Shown here one piece after another: positions 1-8,581 of a stretch of 64,000 bases of DNA. The notes under the pieces were generated by a model that was not told the DNA's origin, did not search any database, and saw only the letters and a program-made list of their open reading frames with translations. A program made the position numbers and the translations under genes. Source of the DNA: Poseidonocella pacifica (GTDB taxonomy: Bacteria > Pseudomonadota > Alphaproteobacteria > Rhodobacterales > Rhodobacteraceae). Location of the stretch: positions 558,001-622,000 of the forward strand of contig NZ_FOJU01000003.1 of NCBI RefSeq assembly GCF_900111875.1, written 5' to 3'. Numbering within the stretch: position 1 is the stretch's first letter; each line of letters opens with the position of its first letter.

Positions 1-523
1 AGGCTTCACGCTCTCGATGATCGAAACCGCCATCGAAGTCACCGACGGACGGGCGTCCGCGACCACCATACAAGCGCTGATCGACATCGGGCGCGAGATG
101 CTCGAACACCCGATCGAGTTGCTGGAAGGCGCACGGGAAGCAGTCGAATCGGTTTCGCGGTCGCATCGCGTGTTGCTGATCACCAAAGGCGACCTTTTGG
201 ACCAGGAGCGCAAACTCGCGCAGTCCGGCTTGGGCGATCTGTTCCATGGGGTGGAGGTTGTCAGCGAAAAGACGCCGACCGTGTACGAGACGGTTTTCCA
301 GAGGCATGGCAGCACCGGAGAGCACGCCTTGATGGTGGGCAACTCTTTGAAATCCGACGTCCTTCCGGTGATCGAAACGGGTGGTTTCGGTGTCTACCTC
401 CCTCATGCCCTGACTTGGGCGCTGGAACGCGCCGATCCTCCCGAAAGCTCACACCGATTTTACCAGATCGAGCAACTTTCGGCCCTTGGCGAGGTGCTTT
501 CGCGCATTGAGGGAGATGCGTGA
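1..523 (+). CDS. HAD-family hydrolase, 5'-truncated by the window edge
   Basis: The reading frame is already open at base 2 and reads GFTLS before the first Met at base 17, so the true start lies left of the window. The visible 173 residues carry late HAD-superfamily motifs: motif II LLITKGD (around residue 58), the motif III Lys in SEKTPT, and the motif IV region MVGNSLKSDV with acidic residues that would bind Mg2+. The nucleophile DxD (motif I) and most of the cap must be upstream. The family is phosphatase/dehalogenase-like and cytosolic; the substrate cannot be told from sequence. The gene ends 188 bases before the next one, which is on the same strand. Confidence 0.85.
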   Translation, partial: GFTLSMIETAIEVTDGRASATTIQALIDIGREMLEHPIELLEGAREAVESVSRSHRVLLITKGDLLDQERKLAQSGLGDLFHGVEVVSEKTPTVYETVFQRHGSTGEHALMVGNSLKSDVLPVIETGGFGVYLPHALTWALERADPPESSHRFYQIEQLSALGEVLSRIEGDA

Positions 524-627
524 GCATTTTGGGGCAGCAAAACATGCTTGCACAAGATATAGCCCTTTAACACTTCCGTAACCAAAATCGGTTTTTCCCT
601 TAGATGTAAAGGGTTTCTCCGCGCAGG

Positions 628-645
628 CTGATGTGCTAACATCAG
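628..645. promoter_or_regulatory. Perfect 7-4-7 inverted repeat upstream of the D,D-carboxypeptidase gene
   Basis: CTGATGT-gcta-ACATCAG lies in the 188-base gap before the carboxypeptidase gene, 66 bases from its ATG. It could be an operator or an RNA hairpin at the end of the HAD transcript; no T-run follows. The gap also holds TTAACACTTCCGTAACC at 567-583, one base off a CtrA-type TTAA-N7-TTAA site. Both calls rest only on pattern. Confidence 0.3.
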
Positions 646-711
646 ATCAATTAACGTTGACCGGACGGAACAAGTTTCGGCAATGAGGCACAGTAAAAAG
701 AGGCAGGCACC

Positions 712-2118
712 ATGAAGGCATGGCTTGGGTCATCGGCCCATCGTTCACCCGTGATCGTCGTACTCATCACACTTCTGGCACTTTCTCCGATCTCTGCGAT
801 TGCCGCGCCCTACGCGGCCATGGTGATGGATGCCAGAACAGGTGAGGTTCTTCATTCGCGCAACGCCGACACGCGGCTTCATCCCGCCTCCCTGACGAAG
901 ATGATGACACTCTACACCGTGTTTCAGGCAATCGAAGCCGGAAAGCTGAGCCTTGATCAGAAGATTACCATTTCCGCCAATGCAGCAGCAGAGCCGCCCT
1001 CGAAGCTGGGTTTGCGCAAGGGCCAGACCATCGCGCTGCGCTACTTGATCCGCGCCGCGGCAGTGAAATCGGCGAACGATGCGGCGACCGCGCTTGGCGA
1101 GGCTGTCGCAGGGTCAGAGGCCGCCTTTGCACGGCACATGAACCGCACGGCCAAATCCCTCGGGATGACCCGCACCACCTTCAAGAACGCACATGGCCTG
1201 ACCGAGCAGGGGCATCTTTCCACCGCGCGGGACATGTCGATCCTCGGCCGTCACATGCTCTATGATTACCCTGAGTACTATAACCTCTTCTCCCGCCGTT
1301 CGACCCATGCCGGTCTGCGCGAAGTTGCCAATACGAACCGTCGCTTCCTCGCGGCCTACAAGGGCGCCGATGGTATCAAGACGGGGTACACCCGCGCGGC
1401 GGGCTTTAACCTTGTCGCCAGCGCGGAGCGTGGTCAGACCCGCATCATCGCGACCATGTTCGGGGGCCGCTCTACGGCGCAGCGCAACGAACGGGTGGCC
1501 GAACTGCTTGATATGGGTTTTGCACGCGCCCCTCGTGTGGCCCGCCTGCAAAAACCGCATAAGCCCGGATTTGAGGGCGTAGGTGTTGCCGTCGCAACAG
1601 TCACCGCCGTCAAACGCAGCTTGTTCCCACAGGCACGACCCATCGTAGCGACCGCAGCCGTCGTCGCGGCTATGGAAGCTCCTGCTGCCGTCGCAGTCGA
1701 TCTCAAGGACGACATTGCCGAAGCCGTAGCGCTCGCCGCAACGACGCCAGAAGGTGCCGCGCCCATCCCCGTGATCGCCAGCCCGACCGGTCTGCCGCCG
1801 GTCCGTCCGGCGGCGCTTATGGAATCCCGGGCGAACTCGGAGCCAGAACTTGAAGTCGTGACCCGGATCAGTTCCTCTGGCGGGCGTCTGTGGGGGATCA
1901 ATGTGGGCCGGTATGGGTCGCGCTATCAGGCTGAGAGGATCCTGTTGCAAACGGCCCTGACGGAGATGTCCACTCTTGATGGAAGCCTGCGCAAGGTTGT
2001 AAAATCGCCACGGGGATACGATGCCCATTTCGTGGGAATGACACAGGAAACCGCGGCTCTGGCCTGTCGCCGGCTACAGGCGCGACAGGTGGAATGCTCG
2101 CCCTTCGGACCGAGTTGA
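712..2118 (+). CDS. D-alanyl-D-alanine carboxypeptidase (S11 family) with C-terminal SPOR domain
   Basis: This is a periplasmic low-molecular-weight penicillin-binding protein that trims the terminal D-Ala from peptidoglycan stem peptides. The N-terminus is a signal peptide (hydrophobic residues about 14-31, ending AIAA). The three active-site motifs are present: S60-LT-K63, S120-A-N122 and K225-T-G227. A variable Ala/Val-rich linker (about 275-385) leads to a C-terminal domain of about 75 residues starting near GRLWGINVG. That domain matches the SPOR fold, which binds denuded glycan strands at division septa. The ATG at 712 follows AAGAGGC at a workable distance. The 468-residue length fits SPOR-bearing alphaproteobacterial enzymes. 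The gene is convergent with ccoS. Confidence 0.93.
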   Translation: MKAWLGSSAHRSPVIVVLITLLALSPISAIAAPYAAMVMDARTGEVLHSRNADTRLHPASLTKMMTLYTVFQAIEAGKLSLDQKITISANAAAEPPSKLGLRKGQTIALRYLIRAAAVKSANDAATALGEAVAGSEAAFARHMNRTAKSLGMTRTTFKNAHGLTEQGHLSTARDMSILGRHMLYDYPEYYNLFSRRSTHAGLREVANTNRRFLAAYKGADGIKTGYTRAAGFNLVASAERGQTRIIATMFGGRSTAQRNERVAELLDMGFARAPRVARLQKPHKPGFEGVGVAVATVTAVKRSLFPQARPIVATAAVVAAMEAPAAVAVDLKDDIAEAVALAATTPEGAAPIPVIASPTGLPPVRPAALMESRANSEPELEVVTRISSSGGRLWGINVGRYGSRYQAERILLQTALTEMSTLDGSLRKVVKSPRGYDAHFVGMTQETAALACRRLQARQVECSPFGPS

Positions 2119-2133
2119 CCCACTGACAGGATG

Positions 2134-2325
2134 TTAAACGGAGGGACCGGGGCCATCGCTCCGGTCTTTTGGTTTTGGACCGTCTTCCCAATCATCAGAC
2201 AGCACGCGCCACGCATCGCCTTCGAGATCATCGTACTGACGTGCGCGGAGGGTGTAGAGAAACGCAACCAGCCCTGCAGCGCCGAGGCAAAGCGAAATGG
2301 GGATCAGCAGGACGAGTACGTTCAT
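2134..2325 (-). CDS. ccoS: cbb3-type cytochrome oxidase assembly protein CcoS
   Basis: This is a 63-residue protein with one N-terminal membrane helix (about residues 3-25), followed by the family-typical QYDDLEGDAWRVL stretch and an acidic, polar tail. CcoS is needed for cofactor insertion into the cbb3 oxidase. The ATG overlaps the ccoI stop as ATGA, so the two are translationally coupled. It is the last gene of ccoGHIS. Its 3' end overlaps the terminator of the convergent carboxypeptidase gene. Confidence 0.9.
   Translation of the reverse strand: MNVLVLLIPISLCLGAAGLVAFLYTLRARQYDDLEGDAWRVLSDDWEDGPKPKDRSDGPGPSV
2144..2176 (+). terminator. Rho-independent terminator of the carboxypeptidase gene
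   Basis: GACCGG pairs with CCGGTC across a 10-base loop and is followed by TTTTGGTTTT. It sits 26 bases after the stop codon of the carboxypeptidase gene and lies inside the last codons of the opposing ccoS gene. The six-base stem is short, so efficiency is uncertain. Confidence 0.55.
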
Positions 2326-4499
2326 GTCCGCCCCCCGAGCCTCAGCGCATTGAGCGACACCGTTATGGAACTGGCGGACATGGCGAGCGCCGCGATCAAC
2401 GGGGTCGCAAAGCCAGCCACCGCCAGCGGTACGGCCAGCACGTTGTAAAGCGTCGCGAGGCGGAAGTTCTGCCGAATGCGTTCGGTCGCGACCCGGGATG
2501 TGCGATGCGCATCGGCGATAGGCGAGAGATCCGTCCCGAGCAGGACAATGTCGGATGCCGCGCGCGCCGCGTCGAGCGCTGACGCCGGAGAAATCGCGAC
2601 ATGCGCCGAAGCGAGCGCGGCTGTGTCGTTCAATCCATCCCCCACGAAAAGCACCTTGCGACCTTCGGAAGCCAAGCCGGAAATCCGAGCCGCCTTTTGC
2701 TGGGGGCTCTGCCCTGCTGCCCAATCTGCTATCCCGACCTCCTCGGCGATGCGCCGTGTGACGGTGGACCCATCGCCTGATAGCAGAAGAACCGCCAAAC
2801 CTCTTTCCTGAAAAGTGTGGACCAGCTTCTCGGCCCCCGGGCGGAGGCTGTCGGTGAAGGCAAATTCCACGGGGGGGTCTTCGCCTACTCGAAGCCAGCT
2901 CGCAGTCTCCCTGCTGGCCGGAGCACCGAGCCAATCACCGCGCCCCAACCGCACGGGTTGGCCCTTCCACATCCCCTCAACCCCGCATCCGGGAACTTCG
3001 CTTATGTCGGTCACGACCGCCGCACCTACCCCCTTGTCATCCAGCGCCGCCGAGAGCGCTTGGGCCAGCGGGTGGTCAGAGGCTCCGGCCAAGGAGCGTG
3101 CGATTGCGGCCTGCTGCTTTGGTATCTTCTCGCGGTTGAGAAGTCGGAACTGGCCCGTCGTCAGCGTTCCGGTCTTGTCGAAAGCCACCGTATCAATTTC
3201 GGAGAGTCGCTCCAATGCCGTGGGGTGCTTTAGCAAAAGCCCTCGACGAAAGAGGCGCCCGGAGGCGGCGGTTGTCACTGCGGGCACAGCAAGGCCAAGA
3301 GCGCAGGGACACGTGATGATCAAGACCGCAGCGGCAATGTTGATGGCAACCCGCGCATCCTGCGTCGCGACGAACCAACCCGCAAACGCAAGCGCCGCGA
3401 GGATATGAACCCCCGGCGCATAGAGCTTTGCGGCCCTGTCAGCGAGCGGAGTGTACTGCGCACGGCCAGACTCGGCGAGGGCGACGAGATCGGCGATGCG
3501 GTGCAGCGCGGTATCGCGCCCCACGGCTGTAGCCCGCACGATCAACGGGCCCGTCAGGTTGACTTCGCCCGAGGTGACGACTCCATCCGCCGCGACAGGT
3601 TGAGGCAGCGTTTCCCCCGTCAGAAAACTGCGATCAAGTTCGGAGCGCCCCTCGACCACGATCCCATCGACCGGAATCCGCCCGCCGGGGCGTACCCGCA
3701 CCAAATCGCCGACGGCGACTGATGCAAGGGGGACCTCCTCTTCCACTTCGCCGCGTAGCAACAGGACGCGGGGCACCTCCAACGCCGTCAGCTCTTCGGC
3801 AGCCGACCGCGCCGCGGCTCTCGCGCGGTGGTCGAGATAGCGCCCGGCCAAAAGAAAGAAGGTCAGCGCGATGGCAGCGTCGAAATAGGCATGTTCTCCC
3901 GAAAGCGCAGTTTCCCAAAGCGATGTTGCGACCGCCAGCAAAATCGCAAGCGTGATCGGAACATCCATGTTGAGGCGGCGAACCCGAAGCGCGGCATAGG
4001 CATTGGCGAAAAACGGTTTTGCGGAGAAGGCGATTGCCGGGAGGGTTATCGCGGCCGAAACCCAATGAAACAGATCCCTCGTGGCATCGGTCGCCCCCGA
4101 CCAGACCGCGACAGACAGCAACATGACATTCATCGACGCAAAGCCCGCCACGGCGAGACGCATCAGCAAATCCCGGCCCGCACGATCCGTTTCGGTGGCA
4201 CTGAAGGCCCCCGCATCCAGCTCATGCGCTTCATAGCCCGCTTCCCGAAGCGCCATGATGAGATCGCCCGGACGCACCTCCTCCTCTGCCTCGACACTCG
4301 CGCGCTTCAACGACAGATTCACGCGGGCAGTGCGGACGCCGGGATACTTAGTGAGAACCCGTTCAACGCCGGCGATGCAGTTCACGCAATGTATCCCCGG
4401 CAGGGAGAGTTGCACGGAGGCGGTTTCCGCCGGTTTGGCAAGGCTTTCGGCGGCGGGGGCGGCCGCGCAAGCCGGACATGCCGAAATCACGCTGGCCAT
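2322..4499 (-). CDS. ccoI: Copper-translocating P1B-type ATPase CcoI (FixI)
   Basis: CcoI is an inner-membrane pump that supplies copper for the CuB site of cbb3 oxidase. The 725 residues show a Cys-rich N-terminus (CPAC at 8-11) and a heavy-metal-associated domain with C38-VN-C41. They also show paired membrane helices, the actuator TGE at 294-296, the CPC ion site at 397-399, the phosphorylated D441 in DKTGT, and a late GDGLND hinge motif. The length and the two metal-binding stretches fit the FixI/CopA2 subgroup. It lies three bases after ccoH and overlaps ccoS by four bases, so all four genes form one transcript. Confidence 0.95.
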   Translation of the reverse strand: MASVISACPACAAAPAAESLAKPAETASVQLSLPGIHCVNCIAGVERVLTKYPGVRTARVNLSLKRASVEAEEEVRPGDLIMALREAGYEAHELDAGAFSATETDRAGRDLLMRLAVAGFASMNVMLLSVAVWSGATDATRDLFHWVSAAITLPAIAFSAKPFFANAYAALRVRRLNMDVPITLAILLAVATSLWETALSGEHAYFDAAIALTFFLLAGRYLDHRARAAARSAAEELTALEVPRVLLLRGEVEEEVPLASVAVGDLVRVRPGGRIPVDGIVVEGRSELDRSFLTGETLPQPVAADGVVTSGEVNLTGPLIVRATAVGRDTALHRIADLVALAESGRAQYTPLADRAAKLYAPGVHILAALAFAGWFVATQDARVAINIAAAVLIITCPCALGLAVPAVTTAASGRLFRRGLLLKHPTALERLSEIDTVAFDKTGTLTTGQFRLLNREKIPKQQAAIARSLAGASDHPLAQALSAALDDKGVGAAVVTDISEVPGCGVEGMWKGQPVRLGRGDWLGAPASRETASWLRVGEDPPVEFAFTDSLRPGAEKLVHTFQERGLAVLLLSGDGSTVTRRIAEEVGIADWAAGQSPQQKAARISGLASEGRKVLFVGDGLNDTAALASAHVAISPASALDAARAASDIVLLGTDLSPIADAHRTSRVATERIRQNFRLATLYNVLAVPLAVAGFATPLIAALAMSASSITVSLNALRLGGRT

Positions 4500-4502
4500 G
4501 GC

Positions 4503-4958
4503 CTAGTGCACGTCCAGAATGACGCGCTGAGTGAAGACTGTTCCATCCGGCGCAGAAGCGGTCATGCGAATGTTCCAATTGCCGGGCCGCAACGTTAGCG
4601 GCGCGCGGAACGCCCCCTCAGAGAAAGTGAAGACAGGGCTGATATCCTCCTTCACATGGGTTGCGCGGCCTATCGAGGCATCCAGATTACGAACGTCTAC
4701 GGGGGCTCCTTCGGCGTCCTGAATGAAAAGCACCACTTCTCCTGCCGTCGCTTCCGCGCGCACCTGCCATCCGAGCGCCTCTTGTGAGGCACGGCGTTGA
4801 TCAAAGCTCTGGGAGGCGACATAGGAATTGCGCACTTCGAGGCCGGGGAAGGTCCGCACCGCGCTGAAGGCAAGTACGAGGTTCACCCCGATGATGATCC
4901 CGAAGGCCCCGATGAAGAGCGTCAGAACGTGCCACCCCCTGAGTTCGAACGTGTTCAT
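4503..4958 (-). CDS. ccoH: FixH/CcoH family cbb3 oxidase assembly protein
   Basis: This is a 151-residue protein with a single N-terminal transmembrane helix (about residues 10-32). The periplasmic domain ends in the FixH-type pattern LTLRPGNWNIRM...FTQRVILDV. CcoH stabilises early cbb3 assembly intermediates and interacts with the CcoI copper pump. The ATG overlaps the ccoG stop by four bases (ATGA), and the stop is three bases before ccoI. Confidence 0.92.
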   Translation of the reverse strand: MNTFELRGWHVLTLFIGAFGIIIGVNLVLAFSAVRTFPGLEVRNSYVASQSFDQRRASQEALGWQVRAEATAGEVVLFIQDAEGAPVDVRNLDASIGRATHVKEDISPVFTFSEGAFRAPLTLRPGNWNIRMTASAPDGTVFTQRVILDVH

Positions 4959-6388
4959 CGATTATCCCTTCCGTTGAACACCGACGCCTCAGAAGCGCGT
5001 TCGGCGTTGCTTAGATCCTCGACCCAGAACCGGATCTCGCTGCGTTCCGCCTGCGCCGGGGCGGAGGTCGCGGGTGCGTCGACATAAACGCGCTGAAGAC
5101 GGGTGCTATCCGGGCCAACCGTGACAGTTGCGTCGGAGGCGCCCTCAAGCACGATGCGCAAGGCAGGATCACCGGTAACCGTGACGTGAAACGGGCGCGC
5201 ATCCCCCTGTTTGTTGCGCAAACGGATGTCGTAGACATTGCGCACCGTCCCGTCAGACATGGTGATGAACGTGGGATTGCGTACCGGAGCGACGGTCAAT
5301 TCGATGTCCGCACGGATGAAGAGCGCAAAGACCAAGCCAAGGCCGACCAGCCCCCAAAGCGCGGTATAGATCATGGTCCGCGGCCGAAGAATGTGCCGCC
5401 AGATCGGGGTTGGCGCTTTGCCCGCCCGCTCCGCCGGTTCGTCGGATAACGCGAGGTAGTCGATCAATCCGCGCGGTTTGCCGATCTTGGTCATGACGTC
5501 ATCACAGGCGTCGATACACAAGGCGCAGGTGATGCATTCGAGTTGCTGGCCATCGCGGATGTCTATCCCCATTGGACAAACGTTCACGCAAGCCATGCAA
5601 TCGATACAATCGCCCAAGCCTTCTTCCGAAACCTTGCGATGCTTGCCGCGCGGCTCCCCGCGCCAGTCGCGGTAAGCGACCGTGATCGTATCCTCATCCA
5701 TCATAGCCGCCTGAATCCGGGGCCATGGGCATGCGTAGATACAGATCTGTTCCCGAGCGAAGCCCCCAAAGGCGAAGGTCGTCAGTGTAAGAATCGCCAT
5801 GGTGATATAGGCGGCGGAATGCGCCTGTAGCGTGAAAAGGTCACGCAGAAGCGTGGGCGCATCCGTGAAGTAGAACACCCATGCCCCACCGGTGGCCAAC
5901 CCGATGAGAAGCCACAAGACCCATTTCGTCAGGCGCAGCCGTGCTTTGCGCAAGGTCCACTTGGATTGCCGATGGAGACGCAGCCGTGCGTTGCGGTCCC
6001 CTTCTACCCACCGCTCCACCAGAATGAACAGGTCAGTCCAGACGGTTTGGGGACAGGCATAACCGCACCACACACGGCCCAACGCCGAGGTAAATAGGAA
6101 CAGACCCAACCCCGCCATGATAAGAAGGCCCGCGACGAAATAGAATTCATGCGGCCATATCTCGATCCAGAAGAAGAAGAAGCGCCGACCCGCGAGGTCA
6201 ACAAGCACGGCCTGATCCGGAAGGTTCGGCCCCCTGTCCCATCGAATCCAGGGCGTGATGTAATAGATCCCAAGCGTAATCGCCATCAGCACCCACTTGA
6301 GGTTGCGAAAGCGGCCAGAGACGCGGCGCGGAAAGATCGGCTCGCGCGGGGCATAAAGATCGGGCTGGTCGGGGGTTGTGGTGGCCAT
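4955..6388 (-). CDS. ccoG: Cytochrome c oxidase accessory protein CcoG (FixG-type ferredoxin)
   Basis: This is a 477-residue membrane protein. It has several N-terminal helices, then a double-cluster ferredoxin segment with CIDCMACVNVCP and CITCALCIDAC that should hold two [4Fe-4S] clusters. A C-terminal immunoglobulin-like region carries the FixG VTVGPDSTRLQRVYVDAP pattern. CcoG is proposed to reduce Cu(II) for cbb3 maturation. The ATG at 6388 has no clear Shine-Dalgarno sequence. An FNR box lies 64 bases upstream, so the operon should be induced when oxygen falls. It is the first gene of ccoGHIS. Confidence 0.95.
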   Translation of the reverse strand: MATTTPDQPDLYAPREPIFPRRVSGRFRNLKWVLMAITLGIYYITPWIRWDRGPNLPDQAVLVDLAGRRFFFFWIEIWPHEFYFVAGLLIMAGLGLFLFTSALGRVWCGYACPQTVWTDLFILVERWVEGDRNARLRLHRQSKWTLRKARLRLTKWVLWLLIGLATGGAWVFYFTDAPTLLRDLFTLQAHSAAYITMAILTLTTFAFGGFAREQICIYACPWPRIQAAMMDEDTITVAYRDWRGEPRGKHRKVSEEGLGDCIDCMACVNVCPMGIDIRDGQQLECITCALCIDACDDVMTKIGKPRGLIDYLALSDEPAERAGKAPTPIWRHILRPRTMIYTALWGLVGLGLVFALFIRADIELTVAPVRNPTFITMSDGTVRNVYDIRLRNKQGDARPFHVTVTGDPALRIVLEGASDATVTVGPDSTRLQRVYVDAPATSAPAQAERSEIRFWVEDLSNAERASEASVFNGRDNR

Positions 6389-6451
6389 GGGTGTGAACTG
6401 CGCGCCTTTGGGTCTTTGGCATCTTCTGACAGACTGCGAGGGTTCGCTCCT

Positions 6452-6465
6452 TGACTTGAATCAAG
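6452..6465 (-). promoter_or_regulatory. FNR box upstream of ccoGHIS
   Basis: TTGAC-TTGA-ATCAA matches the FNR consensus TTGAT-N4-ATCAA at nine of ten positions. Its centre is about 70 bases from the ccoG start. A class II promoter (site at -41.5) would begin transcription near 6417 and give a leader of about 29 bases. FnrL encoded at 12612-13358 is the likely activator. Confidence 0.8.
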
Positions 6466-6536
6466 AACCGGCTTTTGCGGTGCAATTGTCATAGAAACGC
6501 GGATAAGGCGCAGCGGCCGCGCCATCGCGGCAGTCT

Positions 6537-7415
6537 TCAGGTCTCCGGACGGAGCTTTTCGCACGCAAGCCAGCGGAGGAATTCACGGACGGGCGCACGT
6601 TGCACCCCGGGCCGCGTCAGGATGAAATACCCCTTGGAGCCATCTTCGGAGAACAGCAGCCTCAACCGACCCGAGGCGATATCCTCCTCGACAAAGCAGC
6701 GCACGGTAACGGCGATCCCCTGCCCCGTCCGCGCCCCGTCGATCAGCAGGTTTCCGGGCACCTGAAGCATGCCGCCCGGCCGATCCATCACGCCCCTGCG
6801 ACGCAGCCAATCCGTCGACTCGTTTGTCCCGTACTCTTCAAGCCACGGGTGGCGCAAAAGGGCCTGGGCACCATCGACGGGCCCCTCACCCACGAGCGAT
6901 GGTGCCGCCACGACCACGAGCGGGGACTGAATGAGCGGCACCACATCATGACCCGGCCAGTTTCCGTCGCCATAGCGAATGGCCACGTCAATTCCCCCCG
7001 GTTCGAGCGAGACAAGCGCGGGTGTCGGGTTCAGCATGACATCGAGGTGCGGCGCTCGGGCGCTGAACCGCGGCAAGCGCGGCATGAGCCAGAGAGCGGC
7101 AAAGGTCGGAGAAGTCGATATCTGTAACGCGCGGACCGCGTCGGCTCCGGTCAGAGCATCAAGCTCACGCGCCATGAGGTTGAAACCGTCGCGTGCGGAT
7201 TGCGCGAGCCGCGCTCCTTCGGGCGTCATCACCGTTCCGCGCCCGGCCCGGCACAGCAAGGACACGCCGAGACGCGATTCAAGAGCCCTGAGTTGCTGAG
7301 AAACAGCGGCATGGCTGACGTTGAGCGCATTGCCCGCAGCGGTCATAGAGCCCGTCTCTGCAAACACTGCCAGCGCCCGTAAAGCCGAAAGGGAAGGCAT
7401 GTCCCGCCAGTTCAC
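6537..7415 (-). CDS. LysR-family transcriptional regulator (GcvA-like)
   Basis: This is a 292-residue regulator. The N-terminal winged helix-turn-helix spans about residues 8-66 (SLSALRALAVFAETGSMT, then AAVSQQLRALE), followed by a periplasmic-binding-protein-like effector domain. The start is GTG at 7415: it keeps the WRDMPSLSALRA motif typical of the GcvA-like subgroup, and AAGG lies 11 bases upstream. An ATG at 7400 would clip that motif. It sits alone between the two cco operons, whose genes are usually adjacent, and is divergent from a 52-residue ORF at 7515. The inducer and targets are not evident. Confidence 0.85.
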   Translation of the reverse strand: MNWRDMPSLSALRALAVFAETGSMTAAGNALNVSHAAVSQQLRALESRLGVSLLCRAGRGTVMTPEGARLAQSARDGFNLMARELDALTGADAVRALQISTSPTFAALWLMPRLPRFSARAPHLDVMLNPTPALVSLEPGGIDVAIRYGDGNWPGHDVVPLIQSPLVVVAAPSLVGEGPVDGAQALLRHPWLEEYGTNESTDWLRRRGVMDRPGGMLQVPGNLLIDGARTGQGIAVTVRCFVEEDIASGRLRLLFSEDGSKGYFILTRPGVQRAPVREFLRWLACEKLRPET

Positions 7416-7514
7416 TTGCTAGTTTACCTTACACCTCGAAAAAATCGCTGACTCGCATGGTGCCTCCATTCGCCCCAGTATGAAAGCATAAACGGGATTG
7501 CAGGAGACGAACCG

Positions 7515-7673
7515 ATGATGGGAATCTTTGCCAACACTTTCCGGACAGCGACACGCACGGACCAGCCTTTGCGCACTGAGCCGCGACCGGAGCAAACCGA
7601 GGCTCACAGGATCTGGGTCCGGCGGGTTTTGTCCGTATCGGTCTGGAGAACCGGCCCCCGCACCGGCGCATAG
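7515..7673 (+). CDS. Small ORF of 52 residues, divergent from the LysR gene
   Basis: ATG at 7515 (a second ATG follows at 7518) is preceded by AGGAGA at 7502-7507 with seven-base spacing. This strong ribosome site suggests a real gene despite the short length. The product is basic and has no obvious membrane helix; its end reads VRRVLSVSVWRT before a short Pro/Gly/Thr-rich tail. That segment faintly recalls the first helix of DUF1127 proteins, and the codons just past the stop read RDI, as in DUF1127. It could therefore be a truncated member, but this is speculative. The head-to-head layout with LysR makes it a plausible LysR target. The strong stem-loop at 7683 follows directly. Confidence 0.45.
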   Translation: MMGIFANTFRTATRTDQPLRTEPRPEQTEAHRIWVRRVLSVSVWRTGPRTGA

Positions 7674-7682
7674 CGTGATATC

Positions 7683-7720
7683 GCGCCGCCCCTGTCCGTA
7701 GTCGCGGGTAGGGGCGGCGC
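7683..7720. terminator. Bidirectional stem-loop between ccoP and the small ORF
   Basis: An 11-base perfect stem (GCGCCGCCCCT with AGGGGCGGCGC, loop of 16) begins ten bases after the small ORF and 16 bases past the ccoP stop on the other strand. No T-run follows on either strand, so it may act with Rho or protect the 3' end of the ccoNOQP message. Confidence 0.55.
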
Positions 7721-7735
7721 CTCGTGTTCGCACCG

Positions 7736-8581
7736 CTACTCGCCGCCGCCAAGGCCATGGACATAGGTCGCGACCGCGGCGATCTCTGCATCGCTCAAGC
7801 GATCTTGCCAAGCGGGCATGACCCCGTAGCGGGAATATTCGACCGTATGACGGATGGTCTCATAATCACCACCATAGAGCCACACAGCATTGCTGAGGTT
7901 GGGCGCACCAAGAGACTGATCGCCCTCGCCTGCCGCGCCATGACAGGCAGAGCAGTTGTCGGCGAAGACATCGCCACCTGCCGCCACGAGATCTGCCTCG
8001 CGAGGCTCGCCCGAGAGTGACATGACATAGTTGACCACCTGATCGATTTCGTCGTCTTCGAGGATCTCGCCGAAAGCAGGCATTTCCGAATAGCGCGCCA
8101 TGTCGGATTGGTCATTCCGTATGCCATGCTGGATCGACTCGTGGATCGCCTCGATCGACCCACCCCAAAGCCACTCGTCATCCAGCAGGTTGGGATAGCC
8201 CTTTGCACCGGCCGCACCCGACCCATGGCATTGCGCGCACCAAGTGCGGAAAACCGCGCCACCGGAATTGCGGGCGAAACCGTCGAGCACAGGATCTGCA
8301 GCGATCTCCGTCAACGGGGTTTCCGCTAGCCGCGCCGTGATTTCGGCGTTCGCGGCTGTTGCAGCAGCGATGTCTTCGGCGATATTGGCGCGCGTGGACC
8401 ACCCCATCACCCCCGCCGTGGCCGACCGGATGCCGGGCCAAGCGGGATAGGCGATGGTGTATCCGATACCCCACACAATCGTCGCGTAGAAGACCCAAAG
8501 CCACCATCGCGGCAGCGGGTTGTTGAGTTCTTCGATCCCGTCCCATTCATGGCCGGTTGTCTCGACATCCCGTTTTTTCAT
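7736..8581 (-). CDS. ccoP: cbb3 oxidase dihaem subunit CcoP
   Basis: This 281-residue membrane-anchored dihaem cytochrome c passes electrons from the soluble or anchored cytochrome c pool to CcoO and CcoN. The N-terminus has the WDGIEELNNPLPRWW signature and a helix around residues 26-46. Two haem c sites follow: C115-AQ-C118-H119 and C210-SA-C213-H214, with Met ligands likely in EMPAF and GVMPAW. GGAGG seven bases upstream fixes the ATG, which overlaps the ccoQ stop (ATGA). It is the last gene of ccoNOQP. Confidence 0.97.
   Translation of the reverse strand: MKKRDVETTGHEWDGIEELNNPLPRWWLWVFYATIVWGIGYTIAYPAWPGIRSATAGVMGWSTRANIAEDIAAATAANAEITARLAETPLTEIAADPVLDGFARNSGGAVFRTWCAQCHGSGAAGAKGYPNLLDDEWLWGGSIEAIHESIQHGIRNDQSDMARYSEMPAFGEILEDDEIDQVVNYVMSLSGEPREADLVAAGGDVFADNCSACHGAAGEGDQSLGAPNLSNAVWLYGGDYETIRHTVEYSRYGVMPAWQDRLSDAEIAAVATYVHGLGGGE

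Noticed and set aside
7429-7811. Two minus-strand frames of 120-130 residues in the ccoP-LysR gap
   Set aside because: They run through the strong stem-loop at 7683-7720, have no ribosome site, and their translations are low-complexity and Arg/Cys-rich.
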